Positions 8,111 to 14,731 of a stretch of 20,644 bases of DNA are shown in pieces (position 1 is the stretch's first letter; each line of letters begins with the position of its first letter). The stretch is from NCBI GenBank assembly GCA_045652445.1, contig JAZRUJ010000033.1:1-20644 (forward strand), read 5' to 3'. This DNA is from RGIG995 sp045652445 (GTDB lineage: Bacteria; Bacillota; Clostridia; Oscillospirales; UBA644). Under the pieces are notes generated by a model. It was not told the origin of the DNA. It made no database searches and worked only from the letters and a program-made list of their open reading frames with translations. The position numbers and the translations under genes were made by a program.

Positions 8111-8818
8111 ATGATTCGCCTTGACGATTTATTTGTTCACGGTTGGAAAATTTATCAAGATACCGAGGGTTTCTGTTTTGGGACCGATGCCGTTCTTCTT
8201 TCTTCCTTTGCGGCGGAAAAGAAGTTTGAAACGGCTGTGGATCTTTGCTGCGGTACCGGGATTATTCCCCTTCTTTTGGCGGCAAACGGCTGTGCGAAAG
8301 AGGTGCATGGGGTTGATATTTCGGCACATTGTATTGACCTTGCACAAAAATCCGTTGTTCTGAATGGGCTGGAAAATAAAGTTTTCTTCCATTGTCAGGA
8401 TTTAAAGGAAACGACCCTTTCTTCCGGAAAATTCGATTTGGTTACCGCCAATCCTCCCTATTTTCTTCCCGGTACGGGGAAGACCTCAAAAGAATCTGTA
8501 GAAGCTTCCCGAAGAGAAGCAACCTGTACGTTTTTCGACGTTGTTTGTGCCGCTTCCGGACTTCTTCGCTTTGGGGGACGGTTTTGTTTCGTATTCAAAC
8601 CGGAACGGCTTGCGGAGGCGATGTGTCAATGTTCCAAGGTAAATTTGGAACCCAAGGTGTTGCGGTTGATTTATCCGAAACAAACAAAAGCACCGGAACT
8701 GTTTTTAATGGAATGCAAAAAGGGTGCCGCACCGGGATTAAAGTGTGAGCCACCTTTTGTTTTATATGATTCAACCGGAGCTGAAACGCCGCAGTTTCAA
8801 GCAATTCATCGGTTTTGA
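8111..8818 (+). CDS. yabB: tRNA1(Val) A37 N6-methyltransferase-like protein (TrmN6/YabB family)
   Basis: A class I SAM-dependent methyltransferase, 235 residues. Motif I is VDLCCGTGI (43-51), the acidic end of strand 2 is HGVDIS (66-71), and the amino-N-methyltransferase signature NPPY lies at 114-117. The N-terminal TEGFCFGTDAVLLSSF is typical of the TrmN6/YabB group, which methylates A37 of tRNA(Val) in E. coli. The frame is open back to 8057, but that ATG lies inside the ferredoxin terminator stem; the ATG at 8111 has GGGGG seven bases upstream and starts the domain correctly. It precedes rsmI, much like the yabB-yazA-yabC order in Bacillus subtilis, though no yazA is present here. The exact RNA target is inferred from the family. 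Confidence 0.85.
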   Translation: MIRLDDLFVHGWKIYQDTEGFCFGTDAVLLSSFAAEKKFETAVDLCCGTGIIPLLLAANGCAKEVHGVDISAHCIDLAQKSVVLNGLENKVFFHCQDLKETTLSSGKFDLVTANPPYFLPGTGKTSKESVEASRREATCTFFDVVCAASGLLRFGGRFCFVFKPERLAEAMCQCSKVNLEPKVLRLIYPKQTKAPELFLMECKKGAAPGLKCEPPFVLYDSTGAETPQFQAIHRF

Positions 8819-8830
8819 AAGGAGTATTGA

Positions 8831-9664
8831 ATGGAACAGGTATCCCTGTGGTTGGTCGCCACGCCCATCGGAAATCGGGGCGATTTTTCCCCTCGTGCCG
8901 TCGAAGTCCTGAATAGTGTAGATTTTATCGCCGCGGAAGACACCCGCAATTCCGGAACGCTCCTGTCAACTTTTGGAATCAAAAAACCCATGATCAGTTA
9001 TTTTGATCATAACCGCAAAGCGCACGGAGAAAAGATCCTCGCTCGTTTGAAAGCCGGGGAAGTCTGTGCCTTGATTACCGACGCCGGAATGCCCGCTGTT
9101 TCCGACCCGGGAGAAGATTTGGTTTCGGATTGCATCCAAGCCGGCCTTCGGGTCAGTGCCGTTCCCGGTCCCTGTGCCTTCGTTACAGCACTTGCTATGT
9201 CCGGGCTTCCTTCCCGACGATTTACCTTTGAAGGCTTTTTGCCTACGGTAAAAAAAGAGAAAAAAGCTCTGTTTGAAGCTCTGAAAACCGAAGAAAGAAC
9301 CATGATTTTTTACGAAGCTCCCCATCGCCTAAAGGAGACTTTGCAGGAGTTTGAAACGGTTTTCGGTGGGAACCGCCGTATCGCTTGCGTGCGGGAAATT
9401 ACCAAGATCTACGAAGAATGTATCCGTTCCACCATTGCCCAGGCGGTTGCCCGGTATGAAACGACCGATCCCCGGGGAGAATTTGTTTTGGTTGTTGAGG
9501 GTGCGTCTCCTGATGAGATTGCCCCGCCCGACGAGGAACAAATTCTTGCGTTATGGCGTGAAAAAGCCGCGGATGGACTGGGGAAATCCGCCGCTGCCAA
9601 AGCTATCGCAAAAGAATATAATCTCTCCAAACAGGAAGTTTACGATTTGATTAAGGAGTTATAA
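8831..9664 (+). CDS. rsmI: 16S rRNA (cytidine(1402)-2'-O)-methyltransferase RsmI
   Basis: RsmI adds the 2'-O-methyl group to C1402 in the decoding centre of 16S rRNA. The 277 residues carry the tetrapyrrole-methylase fold landmarks in order: LVATPIGN (8-15), AEDTR (35-39), TDAGMPAVSDPG (83-94), VPGPCA (111-116) and YEAPHRL (161-167), then a small C-terminal helical domain that ends SKQEVYDLIKEL. The start is set by AAAGGAG (8818-8824), which overlaps the last base of the upstream stop codon. The luxS ribosome site lies inside the last codons, so these three genes form one unit. All motifs expected for an active enzyme are present. Confidence 0.95.
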   Translation: MEQVSLWLVATPIGNRGDFSPRAVEVLNSVDFIAAEDTRNSGTLLSTFGIKKPMISYFDHNRKAHGEKILARLKAGEVCALITDAGMPAVSDPGEDLVSDCIQAGLRVSAVPGPCAFVTALAMSGLPSRRFTFEGFLPTVKKEKKALFEALKTEERTMIFYEAPHRLKETLQEFETVFGGNRRIACVREITKIYEECIRSTIAQAVARYETTDPRGEFVLVVEGASPDEIAPPDEEQILALWREKAADGLGKSAAAKAIAKEYNLSKQEVYDLIKEL

Positions 9665-9667
9665 GTT

Positions 9668-10117
9668 ATGGAAACAATCGCAAGTTTTGAAGTGGACCAT
9701 ACCGTTCTGAAACCTGGTATTTATCTGTCTCGAGTAGATCACGGCGTTCGTACCTACGATATTCGGGTCACTACCCCCAATCAAGAATTTTTACCTACCC
9801 CTGCCATGCATACCATTGAGCATCTTTTTGCCGTCCATGCCCGGAACGGTGCCATGGGGGACAAAGTCATTTATTTCGGACCGATGGGGTGCCGTACGGG
9901 ATTTTATCTTTTGATGATCCATAATACCGATGCCGAAGCGGTGGAGTTGATTAAAGAAACCTTTTCTTATATCGCTTCTTACTGTGGGGAAATTCCCGGA
10001 ACGGAAGCAAAAGAATGCGGAAACTATCGGGAACACGACCTTGTGGGAGCAAAAGCCGTTGCAGCCCGGTATGCTGATGTGATTCGGGATTGGACTGTCC
10101 AACAAATTTCTTATTGA
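9668..10117 (+). CDS. luxS: S-ribosylhomocysteine lyase LuxS
   Basis: LuxS splits S-ribosylhomocysteine into homocysteine and the AI-2 precursor DPD, serving the activated methyl cycle and often interspecies signalling. The 149 residues are slightly short for the family, yet every key residue is present: metal ligands H48 and H52 in HTIEH, C117 in KECGNY, catalytic E51, and C75 in GPMGCRTG. The ribosome site AAGGAG (9653-9658) lies in the end of rsmI, and the ATG follows the rsmI stop by three bases. The two upstream genes encode SAM-dependent methyltransferases, so all three relate to SAM use and by-product recycling. The nucleosidase that makes the LuxS substrate is not in the window. A strong terminator follows. 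Confidence 0.97.
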   Translation: METIASFEVDHTVLKPGIYLSRVDHGVRTYDIRVTTPNQEFLPTPAMHTIEHLFAVHARNGAMGDKVIYFGPMGCRTGFYLLMIHNTDAEAVELIKETFSYIASYCGEIPGTEAKECGNYREHDLVGAKAVAARYADVIRDWTVQQISY

Positions 10118-10145
10118 CAATTCTGTAAATTTAATCGTACATTTC

Positions 10146-10197
10146 GGGGAATTTTCGTCTCATCGTTTGGAAAGGCGAAAATTCCTCTTGCTTTTTT
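10146..10197 (+). terminator. Intrinsic terminator after luxS
   Basis: GGAATTTTCG (10148-10157) pairs with CGAAAATTCC (10176-10185), and flanking pairs on both sides bring the stem to about 15 bp with a 12-base loop. The T-run is at 10192-10197. The T-run overlaps the likely -35 of the next promoter. Confidence 0.88.
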
Positions 10198-10216
10198 GTT
10201 GATTTTAATATATAAT
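10188..10216 (+). promoter_or_regulatory. Probable promoter of the M23 peptidase-murA-phosphoglucomutase unit
   Basis: TTGCTT (10188-10193) and TATAAT (10211-10216) are 17 bp apart. The -35 lies in the tail of the luxS terminator. Other A/T-rich -10 candidates lie just downstream, so the exact hexamers are uncertain, but a promoter is needed here since the terminator precedes it. Confidence 0.6.
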
Positions 10217-10239
10217 ATAAGAGTTAATTTATATAAACA

Positions 10240-10292
10240 ACGTGTTTCACCGACTTCAGTCGGTGGTGTTCATTTTTATCACGTAGAGGAGA
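10240..10292 (+). promoter_or_regulatory. Structured 5' leader with nested hairpins abutting the ribosome site of the M23 gene
   Basis: Outer arms ACGTG (10240-10244) and CACGT (10280-10284) enclose a perfect 7-bp hairpin, CACCGAC (10248-10254) and GTCGGTG (10259-10265), with TTCA as loop. The outer arm ends one base before the ribosome site GAGGAG (10286-10291). It may influence translation of the peptidase; a TTTTT run (10273-10277) seven bases after the inner stem also allows weak early termination. It matches no riboswitch class I know. Confidence 0.4.
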
Positions 10293-10296
10293 CCGT

Positions 10297-11856
10297 ATGA
10301 CGAATCGACCTTGGCGGTTTTCGTTGTTTCGTCCCATTCGCCGTATTCGGAAGCGTTATTACGCTTTGCGTCGCCGGAAGATGCGAAAACATCACGAAAA
10401 GTTCCGTCACATGACCGTCCGCAGTACTTCCCCTTGGTATCGAGTTTTCCTGCTGTTTGGAAAGGGGTTTCATTATTTAAGCACCTCTGTTTCCGCAGTT
10501 TTTTCCTTTCTTTCTCCCGTGATTTTCCCCTTGATGGGGATTGGATTAATCGTCCTTTGTCTTTGGTTTTTCTCCCAGTATTCTGTGGGACTTGCCGTGG
10601 ACATGGGCGATCATATCGTAGGCTACGTCCGGGATTCCTCCCAATACCGTGCCATCAATGACCAGGTGGAGACTCGGGTCAAACAGGAAAGCGTTGCTTC
10701 CACCGGGAAAGAAACCTATTTGGTAGAAGCTTTCCCTACCTTGCGGTACGCCATCGTCAAGAAGGACGATTTTAGTAAGGAGGAAGACCTCTTTGAAGAG
10801 TTATATACCATGGCGTCCGAATATACTCGCCGTTCTTACGGTCTGTTCGTGGACGGAGAATTGGTTGCCACCAGCAAAGACCGTTCGGTTTTGGATACGG
10901 TGTTGGAACAGATTTTGGCGTATTACGTAATGAACCCGGAAGAGGACAACCTGGAAATTATTAACTACGTTGAGATTATCAAAGGCGAGTATTCCGCCTC
11001 TTACGATTTGGGATACGCCCGGATTTTGGATTTGTTCAAAACCGGACCTTCTTTGAAAACCTATACTGTTGTTAAGGGAGATTCCCTGACGTCGCTTTCC
11101 GAAAAATCGGGAATCAGCGTTCCGGTTCTTCGCTTGTTGAACGATATTCCCGTGGGTAGAGACGTTGTCGTAGGGCAGACCTTAAGTTACGGAAAACCGT
11201 ATCTGCAATTGACGGTGAAAAATACCATGACTGTTACCTCGGCGGAGACCGTTGCCTTTGAAACGGAATATACCTACTCTTCCGACTATTTTGAGGGAAC
11301 GAAAAAAGTACTTTCCCAGGGTTCGGAGGGGATTTATGAAGTTGTGTCTAACAACGTTTACGTTAATGGGCAGGCTTCTTCCACTATGGTAGTATCCCGT
11401 ACAAAGATCAAAGATCCTGTCTCCCAAAAGGTTTTGATCGGCACCAAGCCCATCGCTCCTTCCGGGAAGTTTATCTTCCCTTTGAAGAAGTTCCACTATA
11501 TTTCTTCCGGTTTTGGTTGGCGTTGGTTGCGGGGACAGCGGGGATTCCACAATGCAATCGATATTTCCGCAAATTACGGAACCCCCATTCTTGCCGCAGA
11601 CGCCGGTATTGTGCAAAATTGCGGCTGGGATACTCATCTTGGGTATTTTGTGGAGATTGACCACGGAAACGGAATCGTCTCCATTTACGGTCACTCTTCT
11701 TCTCTTGCCAAAGGAATGTACAAGGGGAAGAAGGTCTATCAGGGTGAAGTAATTGCCTATATAGGCAGTACCGGGAACAGTACGGGGAATCATTTGCACT
11801 TTTCTTTGTACCATAAAGCTACAAAACAGTATCTTGATCCACAGAAATATTTGTAA
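10297..11856 (+). CDS. Membrane-anchored LysM-G5-M23 family peptidoglycan endopeptidase
   Basis: A 519-residue cell-wall hydrolase. Residues 1-45 are strikingly basic (about 17 Arg/Lys in the first 42), residues ~48-100 hold one or two membrane segments, and the rest should lie outside. After a linker region (~100-250), a LysM domain (about 254-298, TYTVVKGDSLTSLS) binds glycan, a G5 domain (about 302-383) follows, and an M23 metallopeptidase closes the protein. Zinc ligands are H418 and D422 (HNAID) and H501 (the second His of HLH); H466 and H499 complete the active site. It should cut peptide cross-links in peptidoglycan, and all active-site residues are present. The start follows GAGGAG by five bases. 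Being first in a unit with murA and walJ supports a role in wall growth. A D,D- or other endopeptidase specificity cannot be told from sequence. Confidence 0.93.
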   Translation: MTNRPWRFSLFRPIRRIRKRYYALRRRKMRKHHEKFRHMTVRSTSPWYRVFLLFGKGFHYLSTSVSAVFSFLSPVIFPLMGIGLIVLCLWFFSQYSVGLAVDMGDHIVGYVRDSSQYRAINDQVETRVKQESVASTGKETYLVEAFPTLRYAIVKKDDFSKEEDLFEELYTMASEYTRRSYGLFVDGELVATSKDRSVLDTVLEQILAYYVMNPEEDNLEIINYVEIIKGEYSASYDLGYARILDLFKTGPSLKTYTVVKGDSLTSLSEKSGISVPVLRLLNDIPVGRDVVVGQTLSYGKPYLQLTVKNTMTVTSAETVAFETEYTYSSDYFEGTKKVLSQGSEGIYEVVSNNVYVNGQASSTMVVSRTKIKDPVSQKVLIGTKPIAPSGKFIFPLKKFHYISSGFGWRWLRGQRGFHNAIDISANYGTPILAADAGIVQNCGWDTHLGYFVEIDHGNGIVSIYGHSSSLAKGMYKGKKVYQGEVIAYIGSTGNSTGNHLHFSLYHKATKQYLDPQKYL

Positions 11857-11883
11857 CCGACTATAAATTTTGAGGTGTTCGTT

Positions 11884-13185
11884 TTGGAAAAGTTTGTCAT
11901 TCACGGAGGTCGTCCGTTAGAAGGGGTCATCACGGTTAGTGGAAGTAAAAATTCCGCCGTAGGGATCATTCCCGCTACCGTGTTGGTAAAGGGAGCCTGT
12001 ATTTTGGACAACGTTCCCGAAATCAGCGACGTGTTTCTTTTGTTTGAGATTTTGCGTTCTTTCGGGGCAGAAGTGACCCGACTAGATAAATCTACTTATC
12101 GGATTGACTGTTCCTCTATTGAGGAACCGATTTCTGCGGACCAAGACGCCGTCCGTAAAATGAGAGCATCGTATTACCTCATCGGTTCTTTACTTGGGCG
12201 GTTTGGAAAGGCAAAGGTCGGTCTTCCCGGCGGTTGTGATTTTGGCTCTCGCCCCATCGATCAGCACATTAAAGGCTTTGAATCTTTAGGTGCCAGAGTT
12301 GTGGTTGATCCGGAAAGTTGCAATGTAATTGCCGAATCCGATGGATTAAATCCTGCATCGATTTATTTCGACCTCGTCAGCGTCGGTGCTACGGTAAACG
12401 TGATGTTGGCGGCGGTTGGTGTCCCTGGAAAAGTTACCATTGAAAATGCTGCAAAAGAACCTCACGTCGTTGATATTGCAAACTTCCTCAACGCTATGGG
12501 TGCTGACATCAAAGGTGCCGGTACCAACGTAATCCGCATTAACGGTGGCAGAGAACTGACCGGTGGGCGGTATGAAATCGTCCCTGACCAGATCGAAGCG
12601 GGAACTTACATGGTTGCCGCTGCTATTGCCGGTGGTCGGGTGGAAGTGAAAAACGTGATTCCCAAGCATATGGAGTCGATCTCTGCAAAGCTGGAAGAAG
12701 CCGGTGTTGGAATCGAAGAATTGGACGATTCCATTGTTGTTACCCGTTTGGGTCGCCCGGAACAGATTAATATTAAAACCCAGCCGTATCCCGGTTTTCC
12801 CACGGATATGCAGCCCCAATTTGCCACCATGCTCACAACGGCTCAAGGAGCTTCCGTAATTCGAGAAGGGGTTTACGATCAGCGGTTCCGTTATGCCGCT
12901 GAATTGCGGAAAATGGGTGCCAAAATTGAAGTGGACGGAAATGTCTGTGTCATTGACGGGGTGGAAAAACTTCACGGTGCCACCGTTCGTGCCTGCGATC
13001 TTCGTGCCGGTGTTTCCATGGTTCTTGCCGGACTTGCCGCCGATGGGGTTACGGAAGTGTACGATATCCGTCATATTGAACGTGGTTACGAAGGTTTGGT
13101 AGAAAAACTTCGCTCTTTGGGAGCTCAAATCGAAAAGGTCGATGACGGAATCGACGGCGAAGTCTGTCCGGAGCGTTTGTCGTGA
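11884..13185 (+). CDS. murA: UDP-N-acetylglucosamine 1-carboxyvinyltransferase MurA
   Basis: MurA transfers enolpyruvate from PEP to UDP-GlcNAc, the first committed step of peptidoglycan synthesis. The frame opens at a GTG (11875), but that codon overlaps the ribosome site TGAGGTG (11871-11877). The TTG at 11884 gives the usual family start MEKFVIHGG and a 433-residue protein. K22-N23 in SGSKN and C118 in PGGCDFGSRPIDQH are the catalytic residues. C118 is the residue that fosfomycin alkylates in this family, so the enzyme is probably fosfomycin-sensitive (inference). Firmicutes often have two MurA copies, and I cannot say which this is. It sits 27 bases after the M23 gene, and its TGA overlaps the GTG of walJ (GTGA). 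Confidence 0.96.
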   Translation: MEKFVIHGGRPLEGVITVSGSKNSAVGIIPATVLVKGACILDNVPEISDVFLLFEILRSFGAEVTRLDKSTYRIDCSSIEEPISADQDAVRKMRASYYLIGSLLGRFGKAKVGLPGGCDFGSRPIDQHIKGFESLGARVVVDPESCNVIAESDGLNPASIYFDLVSVGATVNVMLAAVGVPGKVTIENAAKEPHVVDIANFLNAMGADIKGAGTNVIRINGGRELTGGRYEIVPDQIEAGTYMVAAAIAGGRVEVKNVIPKHMESISAKLEEAGVGIEELDDSIVVTRLGRPEQINIKTQPYPGFPTDMQPQFATMLTTAQGASVIREGVYDQRFRYAAELRKMGAKIEVDGNVCVIDGVEKLHGATVRACDLRAGVSMVLAGLAADGVTEVYDIRHIERGYEGLVEKLRSLGAQIEKVDDGIDGEVCPERLS

Positions 13186-13982
13186 GCCGTTTAAAGGTTT
13201 GTACCGTCGCCAGCGGAAGCAGTGCGAATTGTACCTACGTGGAGGTGGACGGTTCCGGACTCCTCATTGATGCCGGTGCGGGAATCCGTCGAACCGAGGC
13301 GATTCTCAGTTCTGTGGGCTCGTCTCTTTCTAAAGTTCGTGGGATTTTTTTAACCCATGAACATTCCGACCATATTTCTGGACTAAAAACCATTTTGAAA
13401 AAATACCGTATCCCCGTTTTGGCAAATGAGAACACATTAAACGAACTTTCTTATGCACTTCCCGAAGTGGATTCGGATTTGTTTTTTCCTCTGCCCACCG
13501 GTGGAAATGCCAAAAACGGAGTTTTTTCCGTTATGTCGTTTCCCTGTCTTCACGATTCGGTGGAATGTGCCGGATACGTTATTGATACGGGAAAAGAAAC
13601 CATTGGGGTTTGTACCGACCTTGGTCAGATTACCGATGACGTCCGCAAAGCGTTAACCGGCTGTAAAGTCATGGTTTTTGAGTCTAATCACGATGTGGAT
13701 ATGCTCCGTAATGGACCTTATCCCTATCCTCTCAAACAGCGAATTTCCGGTCCCAACGGGCATTTATCCAACCAACAGTGCGGCGAAGGATTGATTGATT
13801 TTGTCCGCAACGGAACGGAGTGGGTATATTTGGCTCATTTAAGCAAAGAAAACAATACCGAGTCTCTGTGTCTTTGTACCGTGGAAAATATTTTACGCAG
13901 AGCCGGAATCGATCCTCAACGGGATCTTCGTCTTCAAGTGGCTCCCCGCAGTGAGCGATCCGAGGTGTTTGAACTATGCTGA
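13182..13982 (+). CDS. walJ: Metallo-beta-lactamase-fold hydrolase, WalJ/YycJ family
   Basis: A 266-residue cytoplasmic metal-dependent hydrolase. The fold's metal site is visible as THEHSDH (H59, H61, D63, H64), preceded by LLIDAG (strand with D30) and followed by an aspartate in CTDLG and histidines in FESNHDVD and LAHLSKEN. WalJ/YycJ proteins are reported as 5'-3' DNA exonucleases that affect division and are usually encoded with the WalRK wall-stress system. Here the sensor kinase and regulator are missing, but murA lies upstream and rlmH downstream, and rlmH is also near walJ in other Firmicutes. The GTG start overlaps the murA stop by four bases and has GGAG eight bases upstream. Substrate is inferred from the family. 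Confidence 0.87.
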   Translation: MSRLKVCTVASGSSANCTYVEVDGSGLLIDAGAGIRRTEAILSSVGSSLSKVRGIFLTHEHSDHISGLKTILKKYRIPVLANENTLNELSYALPEVDSDLFFPLPTGGNAKNGVFSVMSFPCLHDSVECAGYVIDTGKETIGVCTDLGQITDDVRKALTGCKVMVFESNHDVDMLRNGPYPYPLKQRISGPNGHLSNQQCGEGLIDFVRNGTEWVYLAHLSKENNTESLCLCTVENILRRAGIDPQRDLRLQVAPRSERSEVFELC

Positions 13983-14410
13983 CCGTAAAATTAGTTTGCG
14001 TGGGAAATTTGAAAGAGAAATATTGGCGGGACGCCTGTGCAGAATATGAAAAGAGGCTCTCCGCTTTTTGTAAGTTTCAAACCGTAGCTTTGCCTGAATC
14101 GAACCTGTCAAAAGAAAAGGACGCGATTTTAAAAGAGTGCGAGGGATACGTAGTTGCTCTCTGCGTGGAAGGAAAACCCATGTCTTCCGAAGCATTTGCG
14201 GAAAAGATTGCATCGGTTTGCCAAATTTCGTCCAAAATAACTTTTATCATCGGATCTTCCTGTGGGCTGGATCCGGAGGTAAAGCAACGGGCGGATTTAA
14301 AACTGTCTTTTTCGTCTTTTACCTTTCCCCATCAAATGATGCGGGTAATTTTGTTGGAGCAAGTATACCGAGCGTTTACCATTCAGAGAAACATGACCTA
14401 TCATAAATAA
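13976..14410 (+). CDS. rlmH: 23S rRNA (pseudouridine(1915)-N3)-methyltransferase RlmH
   Basis: RlmH methylates pseudouridine 1915 in helix 69 of 23S rRNA on the assembled ribosome. It is a SPOUT-fold (knotted) enzyme. The SAM-binding loop is FIIGSSCGL (90-98), and the C-terminal signature TFPHQMMR ... QVYRAF ... TYHK is clear. At 144 residues it is somewhat shorter than the roughly 155-160 usual for the family, and the loop reads IGSSCG where I expect IGG, so activity is likely but not certain. The start overlaps the end of walJ by seven bases (ATGCTGA), with GAGGTG eight bases upstream, so the two are coupled. Confidence 0.93.
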   Translation: MLTVKLVCVGNLKEKYWRDACAEYEKRLSAFCKFQTVALPESNLSKEKDAILKECEGYVVALCVEGKPMSSEAFAEKIASVCQISSKITFIIGSSCGLDPEVKQRADLKLSFSSFTFPHQMMRVILLEQVYRAFTIQRNMTYHK

Positions 14411-14454
14411 CCGTAAAAGTTGAATATTATATCCAAAAAGGGAGTTATATTAGA

Positions 14455-14712
14455 ATGAAACAGTTTGATTTTACCCCTAAGGGCGTTTGTTCTCGGGGAA
14501 TCCATCTGGAAGTGGATGATAATAACATCATCACCCAAGTGAAATTTATCGGAGGTTGTTCCGGAAATACCCAAGGTGTTGCCCGTTTGGCGGAAGGTCG
14601 CAACGTAGATGAAGTAATTGCAAACCTGAAGGGGATTTGCTGTGGAATGAAGGGAACGTCTTGTCCCGATCAGTTGGCTTGTGCCTTGGAAGCAATGAAA
14701 AATTCCCTGTAA
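14455..14712 (+). CDS. TSCPD domain-containing small protein (TIGR03905-like)
   Basis: An 85-residue protein consisting of a single TSCPD domain, the module also found at the C-terminus of some B12-dependent ribonucleotide reductases. The naming motif TSCPDQLA lies at residues 63-70, and there are further cysteines at 12, 35, 56 and 57 in GVCSRG, GGCSGN and ICCGMK, so metal or iron-sulfur binding is plausible. The function of stand-alone copies is not known. The ATG has AAGGGAG eleven bases upstream, a rather long spacing. It lies 44 bases after rlmH and 19 before the phosphoglucomutase gene, probably in the same transcript, with no obvious functional tie to either. Confidence 0.85.
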   Translation: MKQFDFTPKGVCSRGIHLEVDDNNIITQVKFIGGCSGNTQGVARLAEGRNVDEVIANLKGICCGMKGTSCPDQLACALEAMKNSL

Positions 14713-14731
14713 CATCGCAAAAGGAGTCACT

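Noticed and set aside
10248..10265. Hairpin CACCGAC-TTCA-GTCGGTG as an IS200/IS605-type end or mobile remnant
   Set aside because: Such hairpins occur at ends of that family, but no transposase, TnpB, second end or repeat copy is present, and the position in the leader of a gene is explained by a regulatory or chance structure.
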